This document shows positions 34,332 through 42,762 of a stretch of 64,000 bases of DNA, in pieces; within the stretch, counting starts at the first letter, position 1, and each line of letters starts with the position of its first letter. Made by a program: the position numbers and the translations under genes. The notes below the pieces were generated by a model. That model worked only from the letters and a program-made list of their open reading frames with translations. It was not told the origin of the DNA and searched no databases. The DNA lies in contig CAVZTR010000004.1 in assembly GCA_963778225.1 (NCBI GenBank), positions 186,001-250,000 of the forward strand. Direction: 5' to 3'. The DNA comes from JAGVSR01 sp963778225 (lineage in GTDB: Bacteria; Pseudomonadota; Alphaproteobacteria; Rhizobiales; Hyphomicrobiaceae).

Positions 34332-36170
34332 ATGAAGCTTAGAAACATCGCGATCATCGCGCACGTCGACCATGGCAAGACGACACTCGTCGACGAACTC
34401 CTGAAGCAGTCGGGTTCTTTTCGCGACAATCAGAAGGTTGCCGAGCGCGCGATGGACTCCAACGATCTGGAGCGCGAGCGTGGCATCACCATTCTTGCGA
34501 AGTGCACGTCCGTCCTGTGGAAAGACACGCGCATCAACATCGTTGATACGCCCGGTCACGCCGACTTCGGCGGCGAGGTGGAGCGCATTCTGAACATGGT
34601 CGATGGCGTTATCGTGCTCGTGGACGCGTCGGAAGGTCCGCTGCCGCAGACTAAGTTCGTCGTGTCGAAGGCGCTGAAGCGCGGCCTCCGTCCGATCGTG
34701 GCAATCAACAAGATCGACCGTCCGGACGAGCGGCATCTGGATGTGCTGAACGAAATCTTCGACCTGTTCGCAAACCTGGATGCTACGGACGAGCAACTCG
34801 ATTTCCCGGTGCTCTACGGGTCTGGCCGCAATGGTTGGATGGCGCTCGCTCCGGAAGGGCCGCAGACCGATTTGGCGCCGCTGTTCGATCTCGTGCTCGC
34901 GCATGTGCCGCCGCCGGCTGTCGACGACGGTCCGGTGCGGATGCTGGCCACGACGCTTGAGGCCGACCCGTTCCTCGGGCGCATCCTGACAGGTCGCATT
35001 ACGTCTGGCACAATCAAGCCGAACATGGCGCTGAAGGCGATCCGGCATGATGGGACGCTGGTGGAGACGTTCCGAGCGACCAAGGTTCTGGCCTATCGTG
35101 GCCTGGAGCGTGTGCCGGTGGATGAGGCGAGCGCCGGCGAGATCGTAGCTCTTGCAGGCATGACGGATGCCACCGTGGCCGACACGCTGTGCGATCCTTC
35201 CGTGGATCAGCCGCTGACTGCACAGCCGATCGATCCGCCGACGCTATCGATGACGTTCCGTATCAACGACGGTCCCTTTGCAGGCCAGGAAGGCAGCAAA
35301 GTTCAGAGCCGCGTGATCCGAGATCGCCTGATGCGCGAAGCGGAACGCAACATCGCGATCAAGGTGACGGATAGCGACGAGACCGACAGCTTCATCGTGT
35401 CGGGCCGCGGCGAACTTCAGCTTGCGATCCTGATCGAGAATATGCGGCGTGAAGGCTTCGAGCTGACCGTTTCGCGGCCCAAGGTCGTGATCAAGTCTGA
35501 TCCGGAGACGGGCCAAAAACTCGAGCCCATCGAAGAAACCATTATCGACGTGGACGACGGGTTTACCGGCGTCATCGTTCAGAAGCTGTCGGAGCGCAGA
35601 GGCGATCTGATGGAGATGCGGCCGTCGGGCGGTGGACGCACGCGTATGGTGTTCCTGGTGCCCACACGCGGGCTGCTGGGTTATCAATCGGAACTGCTGT
35701 CGGACAGCCGCGGGACCGCTGTCATGAACCGGCTGTTCCACTCCTATGCGCCGTTCAAGGGCGAGATCCAGGGGCGGCGCCAGGGCGTGCTGATTTCAAA
35801 TGGCACGGGCGAGGCGACGGCGTACTCGATCTTCCACCTGCAGGACCGTGGGCTGTTCATGATCGGCGCACAGGCGCGGGTTTATGAAGGCATGATCGTT
35901 GGTGAGCACTCGCGCGACAACGATCTGATCGTCAACGTGGTGCAAGGCAAGAAGCTCACGAACGTGCGTGCGTCGGGCAAGGACGAGGCGCTGACGCTGG
36001 TGCCGCCGATGAAACTGACGCTTGAAAAGGCGATGTCGTACATCACGGACGAAGAGCTTGTCGAAATCACGCCTGAGACCATCCGCTTGCGCAAGCGCTG
36101 GCTGGATCCGAACGAGCGCAAGCGGCAGGAGCGCAAGCGTGAGTCGCAGCGCGAGGCGGACGTCGCGTAG
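34332..36170 (+). CDS. typA: Translational GTPase TypA/BipA
   Basis: A 612-residue ribosome-associated GTPase. The G motifs are AHVDHGKTTLVDE (G1), GITILAKCTSV (G2), DTPGHADFGGEVER (G3) and INKIDRPDERH (G4). Domain II is followed by the BipA-specific GRGELQLAILIENMRREGFE, GLLGYQSELLSDSRGTAVMN and a C-terminal domain ending TIRLRKRWLDPNERKR. It acts in ribosome assembly and stress adaptation. I chose ATG 34332; a longer frame from 34164 has no family resemblance. Confidence 0.97.
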   Translation: MKLRNIAIIAHVDHGKTTLVDELLKQSGSFRDNQKVAERAMDSNDLERERGITILAKCTSVLWKDTRINIVDTPGHADFGGEVERILNMVDGVIVLVDASEGPLPQTKFVVSKALKRGLRPIVAINKIDRPDERHLDVLNEIFDLFANLDATDEQLDFPVLYGSGRNGWMALAPEGPQTDLAPLFDLVLAHVPPPAVDDGPVRMLATTLEADPFLGRILTGRITSGTIKPNMALKAIRHDGTLVETFRATKVLAYRGLERVPVDEASAGEIVALAGMTDATVADTLCDPSVDQPLTAQPIDPPTLSMTFRINDGPFAGQEGSKVQSRVIRDRLMREAERNIAIKVTDSDETDSFIVSGRGELQLAILIENMRREGFELTVSRPKVVIKSDPETGQKLEPIEETIIDVDDGFTGVIVQKLSERRGDLMEMRPSGGGRTRMVFLVPTRGLLGYQSELLSDSRGTAVMNRLFHSYAPFKGEIQGRRQGVLISNGTGEATAYSIFHLQDRGLFMIGAQARVYEGMIVGEHSRDNDLIVNVVQGKKLTNVRASGKDEALTLVPPMKLTLEKAMSYITDEELVEITPETIRLRKRWLDPNERKRQERKRESQREADVA

Positions 36171-36393
36171 TGCGGCTGTAGGGATTTTTTCCCGAGTATA
36201 AGCACCTAATGTTCCTCGTTTTTTCGGGAAGCCTTCCCATTGCTAAATGGATGGGCGATCGCACATAAGCTTACGGCGGAGGATCGACTGATTTCCGTGA
36301 TCCGCGGAAGGTCGTCTGCCGTTCTTATCGTGACCTGCCAGGTCGTCGTTTCCCCAAACGATCCATCAGCCATTCCAATTCGGAGGATTACTC

Positions 36394-36651
36394 ATGAAGA
36401 AGTCGCTCATCGCGATGACGGTTCTTGCGCTCTCGTCGGGCATTGCTTTTGCTGACGACAAGCCGTCGGCCGACGAAGCCGGCAAGATCGCCGCCACGGC
36501 GAAGGCCTGGGGCTGCTCGGGCGGCGAAGGCGAAAAGGAGTCCGAGGGCTCGGGCGTATACGAGTTGAACGACGCGAAGTGTGCCGATGGCGCCAACTAC
36601 GACATCAAGATGGACAAGGCCTTCAAGGTCATCAGCATCACGGCCGACTGA
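36394..36651 (+). CDS. Small secreted PepSY-like protein
   Basis: An 85-residue protein with a clear Sec signal (KKSLIAMTVLALSSGIAFA, cleavage about residue 20). The mature 65 residues contain one cysteine pair (Cys39 and Cys62) and the repeating beta-strand pattern YELNDAKCADGANYDIKMD, then FKVISITAD, resembling a single PepSY-type module. The function is unknown; such proteins are common in alphaproteobacterial periplasms. GGAGGA lies upstream of the ATG, so it is well expressed. No operon partner is visible. Confidence 0.8.
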   Translation: MKKSLIAMTVLALSSGIAFADDKPSADEAGKIAATAKAWGCSGGEGEKESEGSGVYELNDAKCADGANYDIKMDKAFKVISITAD

Positions 36652-36794
36652 TTCGATCCGGAATTGAGATTGTTTGAGAGCGGCTGCCGTCGGCAGTCGC
36701 TCTTTTCTTTTGTCTGCTATGGTGTTGCGGAGCCTGGACTTTGCGTCTTGGTTTTTGACACCCGCCCGGACGAGCCGATCGTCCGGCTGTTCTG

Positions 36795-38156
36795 TTGCCC
36801 GAGAGAACCGATCCATTGGCCGCTCATGAACCCGCTGCAGTCGCGCCCGCAATCGTGGCCGGACACACTTGGCCTGACGGCGTGACACCGACGGCTGAGT
36901 ATGAAGCGGCGCTCGCCTATTTGCGTGAACCCGGCGGCCATCTGTTCATCACCGGTCGCGCTGGATCGGGGAAGTCGACGCTGCTGCGCTGTATCCGTGA
37001 TCTCATCCCGGACGACATGGTGGTGCTGGCGCCCACTGGGCTTGCCGGGGTGAACGTGGGCGGCCAGACGATCCATTCGTTCTTCGGCCTGCCGCCGCGC
37101 CTGATCAAGCCCGACGACATCCGCCGCAGCCGCAACGGCCAGGTGATGCGCAAGCTCAAATTCCTCATCATCGATGAGGTTTCGATGGTGCGATCGGACT
37201 TGATGTGGGCGATGGACATGTCGCTGCGGATCAACCGGGGGCGGCCGCGCGAGCCCTTCGGCGGCTTGCGACTGGTGATGTTCGGGGACCTGCATCAGTT
37301 GCCACCTGTGGTGCAGGAGGCGGAGGTGGCGCAGTTCCTTGAAAGTGAGCATGGCGGGCCTTTTTTCTTTTCCGCCTCGGGGCTGCGCGAGGGGCAGGGC
37401 ACGATGCTGCTGGAATTGAACCAGGTCTTTCGTCAGAGCGACGAGGGCCTTATCCGGGTTTTGAACCGGGTTCGCGAAGGCGAAGTCGAGGAAGACGACC
37501 TGACGCTTCTCAACGAGTGCGTGCGGCCGGTGCGTACGCTGGGTGAAGGCGATGCGTACGTTATTCTAACGCCGACGAATGCGGCCGCCCAGCGCATCAA
37601 CATGGCCTATCTCGATGCACTGCCTGGGAAGCCCTACGGCTACGAGGCCGGCGTCAGCGGGGAGTTCAACCCGAATGCTCACCCTACGGATTCGATGCTG
37701 CAGCTGAAGCCGGGCGCAAAGGTCATTTTGCTCCGCAACGATCCGGATCGTCGGTGGGTGAACGGAACCGTGGCGCGGATTTCGCGGCTCACGGACAAAC
37801 AGGTCTGGGTCGATGTGAACGGCAGGGAGTTCGAGATAGAGCCGGCGGCGTGGGAGAGCCGCCGGTACGCCTACGATAGCGCGCAGGAAAAAATCGTCGA
37901 GTCCGTCGCTGGGACGTTCAAGCAGTTTCCACTGCGCCTCGCCTGGGCGCTGACGATCCACAAGGCGCAGGGGCTCACGCTGGATAAAGTCTATATTGAT
38001 CTGGGTCGCGGAACTTTTGCGCATGGACAGGCTTATGTGGCTCTGTCGCGCTGTCGCTCCCTGGAGGGGCTCGCGCTGGCGCGTCCACTGAGACCCGCCG
38101 ACATTTTGTTCGACCCCGCCGCGATGGGATATCGGGACCATTTCCCGGCCCTGTAA
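36795..38156 (+). CDS. PIF1-like superfamily 1B helicase
   Basis: A 453-residue ATP-dependent helicase-like protein. Walker A is FITGRAGSGKSTLLRC and motif Ia is VVLAPTGLAGVNVGGQTIH. Walker B is FLIIDEVSMVRSDLM, and motif III is MFGDLHQLPPVV. The C-terminal UvrD-like part has ALTIHKAQGLTLDKVYIDLG and GQAYVALSRCRSLEGLAL. These define the PIF1/RecD-like 5' to 3' helicases. The start is uncertain: TTG 36795 or 36816 (GAGAGA upstream of the latter). It is an isolated gene between the PepSY-like and phasin genes. Its cellular role, perhaps in replication-fork or G-quadruplex handling, is inferred. Confidence 0.85.
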   Translation: MPERTDPLAAHEPAAVAPAIVAGHTWPDGVTPTAEYEAALAYLREPGGHLFITGRAGSGKSTLLRCIRDLIPDDMVVLAPTGLAGVNVGGQTIHSFFGLPPRLIKPDDIRRSRNGQVMRKLKFLIIDEVSMVRSDLMWAMDMSLRINRGRPREPFGGLRLVMFGDLHQLPPVVQEAEVAQFLESEHGGPFFFSASGLREGQGTMLLELNQVFRQSDEGLIRVLNRVREGEVEEDDLTLLNECVRPVRTLGEGDAYVILTPTNAAAQRINMAYLDALPGKPYGYEAGVSGEFNPNAHPTDSMLQLKPGAKVILLRNDPDRRWVNGTVARISRLTDKQVWVDVNGREFEIEPAAWESRRYAYDSAQEKIVESVAGTFKQFPLRLAWALTIHKAQGLTLDKVYIDLGRGTFAHGQAYVALSRCRSLEGLALARPLRPADILFDPAAMGYRDHFPAL

Positions 38157-38281
38157 TGCTCGGGAGAAAATGCCGCGCAAACTCTTGTTTTCGATCAAGT
38201 TTTTTGCGCTGCAATAGGTGGTCTATTGCTCATACTATCAATTACTTAGGCGATTCTTCGGGTGATGCGACGGATTGGATG

Positions 38282-38309
38282 TTGCAACGCACAATAGAGC
38301 TGCTATATT
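38282..38309 (+). promoter_or_regulatory. Promoter upstream of the phasin gene
   Basis: TTGCAA (38282-38287), a 16-base spacer and TATATT (38304-38309) form a near-consensus sigma-70 promoter 134 bases before the phasin ATG. The AT-rich stretch before it (38190-38250) stands out from the surrounding GC-rich DNA. Confidence 0.5.
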
Positions 38310-38442
38310 CCCTCCAACGAGCCGGGAAATCTGGCTCCCGACATTCCATCGCTCCGGCGGCACGTCCGCTTTCCAGTGGTGGCTCCGCGTGCATGCCCCC
38401 GAAATTTTTCCCACCTCTCATTCTGCAGAAGGATCAAGTCCT

Positions 38443-38898
38443 ATGAACGACCAGTTCACGCGCCAGGCCCAGGAAATGTTTGCCGCCGCCAAGGATGCGC
38501 GCATTCCGGAAAACATTCAGGCGATCGCCGAAGACGGCGTTGCCAAGTCCCGCGAAGCTTTCGAAAAGCTGCAGACGGTGTCCAAGGACGGCGTGAAGAC
38601 CATGGAGAATGTGGTGCTGACGGCCCAGGCCGGCGCCCGCACGATCGGTGAGAAGGTTCTCCGTAACGTCGAAGTCAACACTGAAGCCGCTTTCGACGCC
38701 GCTGAAGCCATCGCCAAGGCCAAGACGGTTCCGGAAGTTCTCAAGTTGCAGACGAGCTATGTTCAGCAGCAGCTGACGGCCTCGGCAAACCAGACCAAGG
38801 AGCTCTTCGAGCTTTCCGCGAAGATCGCCCAGCAGACGTTCGAGACGATGAACGCTGCTGCTGCCAAGACCTTCGAGCAGATGAAGAAGTCGGCCTAA
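38443..38898 (+). CDS. Phasin
   Basis: A 151-residue, almost entirely helical protein of the alphaproteobacterial phasin family: FTRQAQEMFAAAKDARIPEN at the start, AFEKLQTVSKDGVKTMENVV, AKTVPEVLKLQTSYVQQQLT and FEQMKKSA at the end. Phasins coat polyhydroxyalkanoate granules and limit their size. The window shows no pha genes, but PHB storage is typical of this type of methylotroph. Good expression is suggested by the promoter and by a strong terminator after it. Confidence 0.93.
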   Translation: MNDQFTRQAQEMFAAAKDARIPENIQAIAEDGVAKSREAFEKLQTVSKDGVKTMENVVLTAQAGARTIGEKVLRNVEVNTEAAFDAAEAIAKAKTVPEVLKLQTSYVQQQLTASANQTKELFELSAKIAQQTFETMNAAAAKTFEQMKKSA

Positions 38899-38928
38899 TT
38901 CACGGCTTCGATACGCTGATCACGACGG

Positions 38929-38958
38929 AAAGCCCGGGACACACGTCCCGGGCTTTTC
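38929..38958 (+). terminator. Terminator after the phasin gene
   Basis: A perfect ten-pair stem AGCCCGGGAC/GTCCCGGGCT (38931-38940 and 38945-38954) with loop ACAC is followed by TTTCTATTT. It is the strongest simple terminator in this part of the window. Confidence 0.9.
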
Positions 38959-39070
38959 TATTTGAGAGATAGAGTTTCAACGCGCTGTTGCTGCATTTGT
39001 ACGCCACGTTGGCATGGAATTCGCTACACTCACTCCCGGTCATCATGGCCGCTATGAACGGAGTCCTGTG

Positions 39071-39580
39071 ATGTTGGGTTGGCGTTCGGACGTGCTTGTG
39101 AGGCCTGCGAAGGCTGCCGATGCTTCTCCACTGGTGAAGGTTTTCGCGGAAACGTGGCGCGGTGCCTACGCCGGGGTCATTCCGCATCAACACTTGGACG
39201 GCATCATTCAGCGACGCACGAAAGCGTGGTGGACGGCTGCTATTCGCGGCGGTGACGGCTTGCTAGTCGTCGAGCACGCGGGCGCGATCGCCGGATACGC
39301 GACGTACGGCGCCGCACGGGGACGCGGCCGGCAGCAGGGCGAGATCTACGAACTCTACATCGCGCCGATCTACCAGGGCGTGGGGCTTGGCGAGCATCTG
39401 TTCGAGGCGTGCCGGGCGCGTCTGGACGGTCGCGGTTTGCGCGGGCTTGTGGTCTGGGCGCTGGCGGAAAATGCGGCGGCCGGTGACTTTTATTGGCGCC
39501 GGGGTGGGCGGCCTTTCAACACCGTGCGCGAAGCGTTCGGGAATACCCAACTCGAAAAAGTGGGATTTGGCTGGGCTTGA
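39071..39580 (+). CDS. GNAT-family N-acetyltransferase
   Basis: A 169-residue GCN5-type acetyltransferase. It begins with VLVRPAKAADASPLVKVFAE, has the beta4 strand VVEHAGAIAGYATYG, motif A EIYELYIAPIYQGVGLGEHL (acetyl-CoA pyrophosphate loop QGVGLG) and a final VWALAENAAAGDFYWRRGG. The substrate cannot be told. GGAG at 39059-39062 favours ATG 39071; ATG 39014 would add 19 residues. It has a short intergenic gap before ppa. Confidence 0.88.
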   Translation: MLGWRSDVLVRPAKAADASPLVKVFAETWRGAYAGVIPHQHLDGIIQRRTKAWWTAAIRGGDGLLVVEHAGAIAGYATYGAARGRGRQQGEIYELYIAPIYQGVGLGEHLFEACRARLDGRGLRGLVVWALAENAAAGDFYWRRGGRPFNTVREAFGNTQLEKVGFGWA

Positions 39581-39608
39581 GATCCCACCATTGGCCGCAC
39601 GCGGCTTG

Positions 39609-39638
39609 GTCACCGGCTTCAAAATATGGGCCGGTGAC
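39609..39638 (+). repeat. Perfect inverted repeat upstream of ppa
   Basis: GTCACCGGC (39609-39617) and GCCGGTGAC (39630-39638) are a perfect nine-base dyad with a 12-base AT-rich loop. It follows the acetyltransferase stop by 28 bases. No T-run follows, so it could be an operator or an mRNA stabilising hairpin rather than a terminator. Confidence 0.55.
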
Positions 39639-39771
39639 GATTAATATTGGTCCCGGCTGACGGTTCGACCTTCGGCGGCTATCTTTTGGTCCCCTGCCTG
39701 GGGCAAACTCCGCCCGCAACCGATCAAAACCAACTTCCAACATCTCAACGAACAAAAAACGGGGCTATTCG

Positions 39772-40305
39772 ATGCGCATCGAAGCTATTCCAGTGGGCAA
39801 GAACCCGCCGGACGACATCAACGTGATCATCGAAGTTCCCGTCGGCGGTGAACCGATCAAGTACGAGATGGATAAGGCTTCGGGCACGCTCTTCGTCGAT
39901 CGCTTTCTCTACACGCCCATGCGCTATCCGGGGAACTATGGCTTCGTCCCCCACACGCTGTCGGCCGATGGCGATCCCATCGACGTGCTCGTGTGCAACA
40001 CGCGCGCGATCGTACCGGGGGCGGTGATCAACTGCCGTCCGATCGGTGTCCTCGTGATGGAAGATGATGGTGGCGGGGACGAGAAAATCATTGCGGTGCC
40101 CAGCGACACGCTCACTAAGCGATACAGCAAGGTGAAAAACTACTCGGATCTGCCGTCGATCTCGACGGAGCAGATCGAGCATTTCTTCGCCCATTACAAG
40201 GATTTGGAGCCCAACAAGTGGGTCAAGATCCATCACTGGGGTGACGCCGCTGAGGCCGCCCGCCTGATCCGCGAGTCCGTTGCCCGGTTCGCAGCCAAGA
40301 CGTGA
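39772..40305 (+). CDS. ppa: Inorganic pyrophosphatase
   Basis: A 177-residue family I soluble pyrophosphatase: INVIIEVPVGGEPIKYEMDK at the start, PMRYPGNYGFVPHTL, and the metal-binding DGDPIDVLVCN. Further C-terminal features are DLPSISTEQIEHFFAHYKDL and KWVKIHHWG. It hydrolyses pyrophosphate to two phosphates using magnesium. Length and motifs are normal. It is not tightly linked to either neighbour. Confidence 0.96.
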   Translation: MRIEAIPVGKNPPDDINVIIEVPVGGEPIKYEMDKASGTLFVDRFLYTPMRYPGNYGFVPHTLSADGDPIDVLVCNTRAIVPGAVINCRPIGVLVMEDDGGGDEKIIAVPSDTLTKRYSKVKNYSDLPSISTEQIEHFFAHYKDLEPNKWVKIHHWGDAAEAARLIRESVARFAAKT

Positions 40306-40514
40306 GTAGCTGGCACGGCCCGACGACGTGTTCGCTAGCGCAAACCGGCGGTTGTTGGCGGGCGTCTAGCCGTTTTGCGTGACACCCCGCCGCCCGCAAC
40401 ATGGGTGAGGCGCTACAGGCGACCGAGGAACCTGCGGATGTTCGCCTTGACGCACTTCCCGCTCGGGGTGGCCGTTGCTATACCCCCGGCCAACCGACTG
40501 AGCGGAGGCCGCCC

Positions 40515-41321
40515 GTGCCAGAGATGAAGATCGCCGTGATGGGTGCCGCCGGCCGTATGGGCCGGGAACTCGTCCGCGCCATAGCGGCCGATCCCGGCTG
40601 CCGATTGTCCGGCGGGACCGAGGCCCCGGGCAGCACGGATGTGGGACGCGACCTGGGGGAACTGGCAGGCCTCGGGGCCAACGGAATCCAGGTAACCGAC
40701 GACGCCCTCGATCTGATCGCCCGTTCGGACGCAATCATTGATTTTACGTCGCCCAAAGCCACGGCCGTCTTTGCGGGGCTGGCTGCCAACGGGCGCATTG
40801 TTCATGTGATCGGCACGACAGGCCTCGACGCCGCCTCGGAGGCGGCAATCACCGCGGCTGCACGCCACGCGACAATCATCAAGTCTGGCAATATGAGCTT
40901 GGGCGTCAATCTCGCTGCTGCGCTGACCGAGCGCGTGGCTGCCGTTCTCGATTCCGACTGGGATATTGAAATCGTCGAGATGCATCATAAGCACAAGGTC
41001 GACGCGCCTTCGGGTACCGCGCTGATGCTGGGGAAGGCTGCCGCAAAAGGGCGCGGGGTGGATTTGACGTCGGCGTCGGTGCGCGTTCGCGACGGGCATA
41101 CCGGAGCACGGCGGCGGGGCGACATCGGTTTTGCGACATTGCGTGGGGGTAGCGTCATCGGCGATCACACCGTCATTTTCGCCGGCGAAGGAGAAGAGAT
41201 CTCAATCCGGCATCACGCTTCCGATCGCAGCATTTTCGCGCGTGGCGCCGTGAAGGCCGCGCTCTGGGGACGTGGCAAGGGCCCCGGGCTTTTCTCCATG
41301 ACCGACGTCCTAGGTTTGTGA
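40515..41321 (+). CDS. dapB: 4-hydroxy-tetrahydrodipicolinate reductase
   Basis: A 268-residue DapB. The NAD(P)H-binding loop is MGAAGRMGRELVRAIA, the substrate site is HHKHKVDAPSGTALMLGKAA (catalytic His and Lys), and GTTGL and SGNMSLGVN are in place. It reduces the cyclic intermediate of the lysine/DAP pathway. I chose GTG 40515 because GGAGG ends seven bases before it; ATG 40524 is the alternative. The stop overlaps gpmA (GTGA). Other DAP genes in this window are asd and dapF. Confidence 0.95.
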   Translation: MPEMKIAVMGAAGRMGRELVRAIAADPGCRLSGGTEAPGSTDVGRDLGELAGLGANGIQVTDDALDLIARSDAIIDFTSPKATAVFAGLAANGRIVHVIGTTGLDAASEAAITAAARHATIIKSGNMSLGVNLAAALTERVAAVLDSDWDIEIVEMHHKHKVDAPSGTALMLGKAAAKGRGVDLTSASVRVRDGHTGARRRGDIGFATLRGGSVIGDHTVIFAGEGEEISIRHHASDRSIFARGAVKAALWGRGKGPGLFSMTDVLGL

Positions 41322-42022
41322 GGGCGGCACAAACGAGGATGCAGAAACACCAGCCCCAACATGATCACGGTCCATCGACCCGGACGCTGGTTCTCGTCCG
41401 CCATGGGCAGAGTGAATGGAACAGGCTGAACCTGTTCACCGGATGGCGCGATCCTGATCTGACGGAAAAGGGCGTGATCGAAGCCCGTTGGGCAGGCCGC
41501 GTTCTGCGTGACGCTGGACTGAGTTTCGACCGGGCCTTCACCAGCAAGCTGCGGCGTGCGCAGAACACGCTCGACATCATCCTCGACGTGATGGGCCAAG
41601 CCGGCGTACCGACCGAGCGCCACGAGGCGTTGAACGAACGCGATTACGGCCAGCTTTCGGGGCTCAACAAGGATGAAGCCAAGCAGCGCTTCGGGGAAGA
41701 TATGGTGGCGCGCTGGCGGCGCAGCTACGATATTCCGCCACCGGGCGGCGAAAGCCTGAAAGACACCGCCGCACGCGTGCTGCCCTACTATGAGGAGCAC
41801 ATCTGGCCGATCGTGAATGCGGGGAAATCGGTCATCGTTGCGGCGCACGGCAATTCACTGCGCGCGCTCATCATGCGCCTCGAGGGTCTGACGGGCGAGG
41901 AAATCATCGCGCGCGAGTTAGCGACAGCCGCGCCTATCGTCTACCAGCTCGATGCCGGCGGGGGTGTTGTCAGCCGCGCCGATCTCGTCACTGCCAAGGG
42001 AGGTGACGATGGTATGGGATGA
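41318..42022 (+). CDS. gpmA: 2,3-bisphosphoglycerate-dependent phosphoglycerate mutase
   Basis: A 234-residue histidine-phosphatase-fold enzyme: LVLVRHGQSEWNRLNLFTGW (catalytic RHG), DRAFTSKLRRAQNTLDIIL, ERDYGQLSGLNKDEAKQRFG and VIVAAHGNSLRALIM (second His). It interconverts 2- and 3-phosphoglycerate, the step between the serine cycle (2-phosphoglycerate) and serine or triose synthesis, so it is relevant to methylotrophy. It overlaps dapB by four bases; ATG 41339 is an alternative start. Its end overlaps the next gene by 14 bases. Confidence 0.93.
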   Translation: MRAAQTRMQKHQPQHDHGPSTRTLVLVRHGQSEWNRLNLFTGWRDPDLTEKGVIEARWAGRVLRDAGLSFDRAFTSKLRRAQNTLDIILDVMGQAGVPTERHEALNERDYGQLSGLNKDEAKQRFGEDMVARWRRSYDIPPPGGESLKDTAARVLPYYEEHIWPIVNAGKSVIVAAHGNSLRALIMRLEGLTGEEIIARELATAAPIVYQLDAGGGVVSRADLVTAKGGDDGMG

Positions 42023-42620
42023 ACTGACGCGCGATGCCGAGAGCGAGAATGTTCGCGACCGCGACAGGTGGATCGGCGTTTACATCGGCGTGCTCGCCGT
42101 ACTGCTCGCGATCTGCTCGATGGGCGGGGGGAACGCGGCCAAGGATGCCACGCTCAAGAACATCGAGGCCGCCAATACGTGGGCCTTCTTCCAGGCCAAG
42201 AACATGCGGCGGCATGTTCTGCGCGTGGAGGCGGACGACCTCGCCCTTCGGCTCATGGCGGAAGCAGATCTTACGGCGGACGGCCGCACGGCCATCGAGG
42301 CCAAGATCTCCGACTACAAAAAGCAGGATGAAGCCCTCACTGTCGGCGATACCGCCAAGCCTGTCGAACAGCGGGAGGGGCTCGACCAGTTGTTTGAGAA
42401 GGGCAAGCGCCTCGAGGCGGAGCGCGATCTCGCCATGCGCAAAGACCCTTATTTCGACTATGGCGAGGCGCTGCTGCAAATCGCGATCGTGCTGGCTTCG
42501 ATTGCCATCATCACCAAGGGCTCATTTCTGCTTGCCGTCAGCGGGGCATTGGCTGCCGGCGGCGCACTGCTGACGTTCAATGGTTTTACTCTTGCGTTGG
42601 CTGTGCCGGGTCTGGGCTGA
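42009..42620 (+). CDS. DUF4337 membrane protein
   Basis: A 203-residue protein with a hydrophobic segment near residues 24-40 (IGVYIGVLAVLLAICSMGGG) and two near the C-terminus (about 150-200). Between them lies a soluble helical part, with AANTWAFFQAKNMRRHVLR typical of the DUF4337 family. The function is unknown. AAGGGAGGTGACG lies directly upstream of ATG 42009, inside the gpmA reading frame, indicating translational coupling in dapB-gpmA-DUF4337. Confidence 0.85.
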   Translation: MVWDELTRDAESENVRDRDRWIGVYIGVLAVLLAICSMGGGNAAKDATLKNIEAANTWAFFQAKNMRRHVLRVEADDLALRLMAEADLTADGRTAIEAKISDYKKQDEALTVGDTAKPVEQREGLDQLFEKGKRLEAERDLAMRKDPYFDYGEALLQIAIVLASIAIITKGSFLLAVSGALAAGGALLTFNGFTLALAVPGLG

Positions 42621-42762
42621 CCGTGGCGCCGATGATGCCGTGAAACCTGCGACGACCCGGCGAGGACCAAACCTTGCGGCGCGGGCGCTCACCCGTTAGC
42701 AGTGGGGCCGCAATCATAAAGACAACTTCATCCAAAGAAGCGCTGACGACGGAACCTCATCC

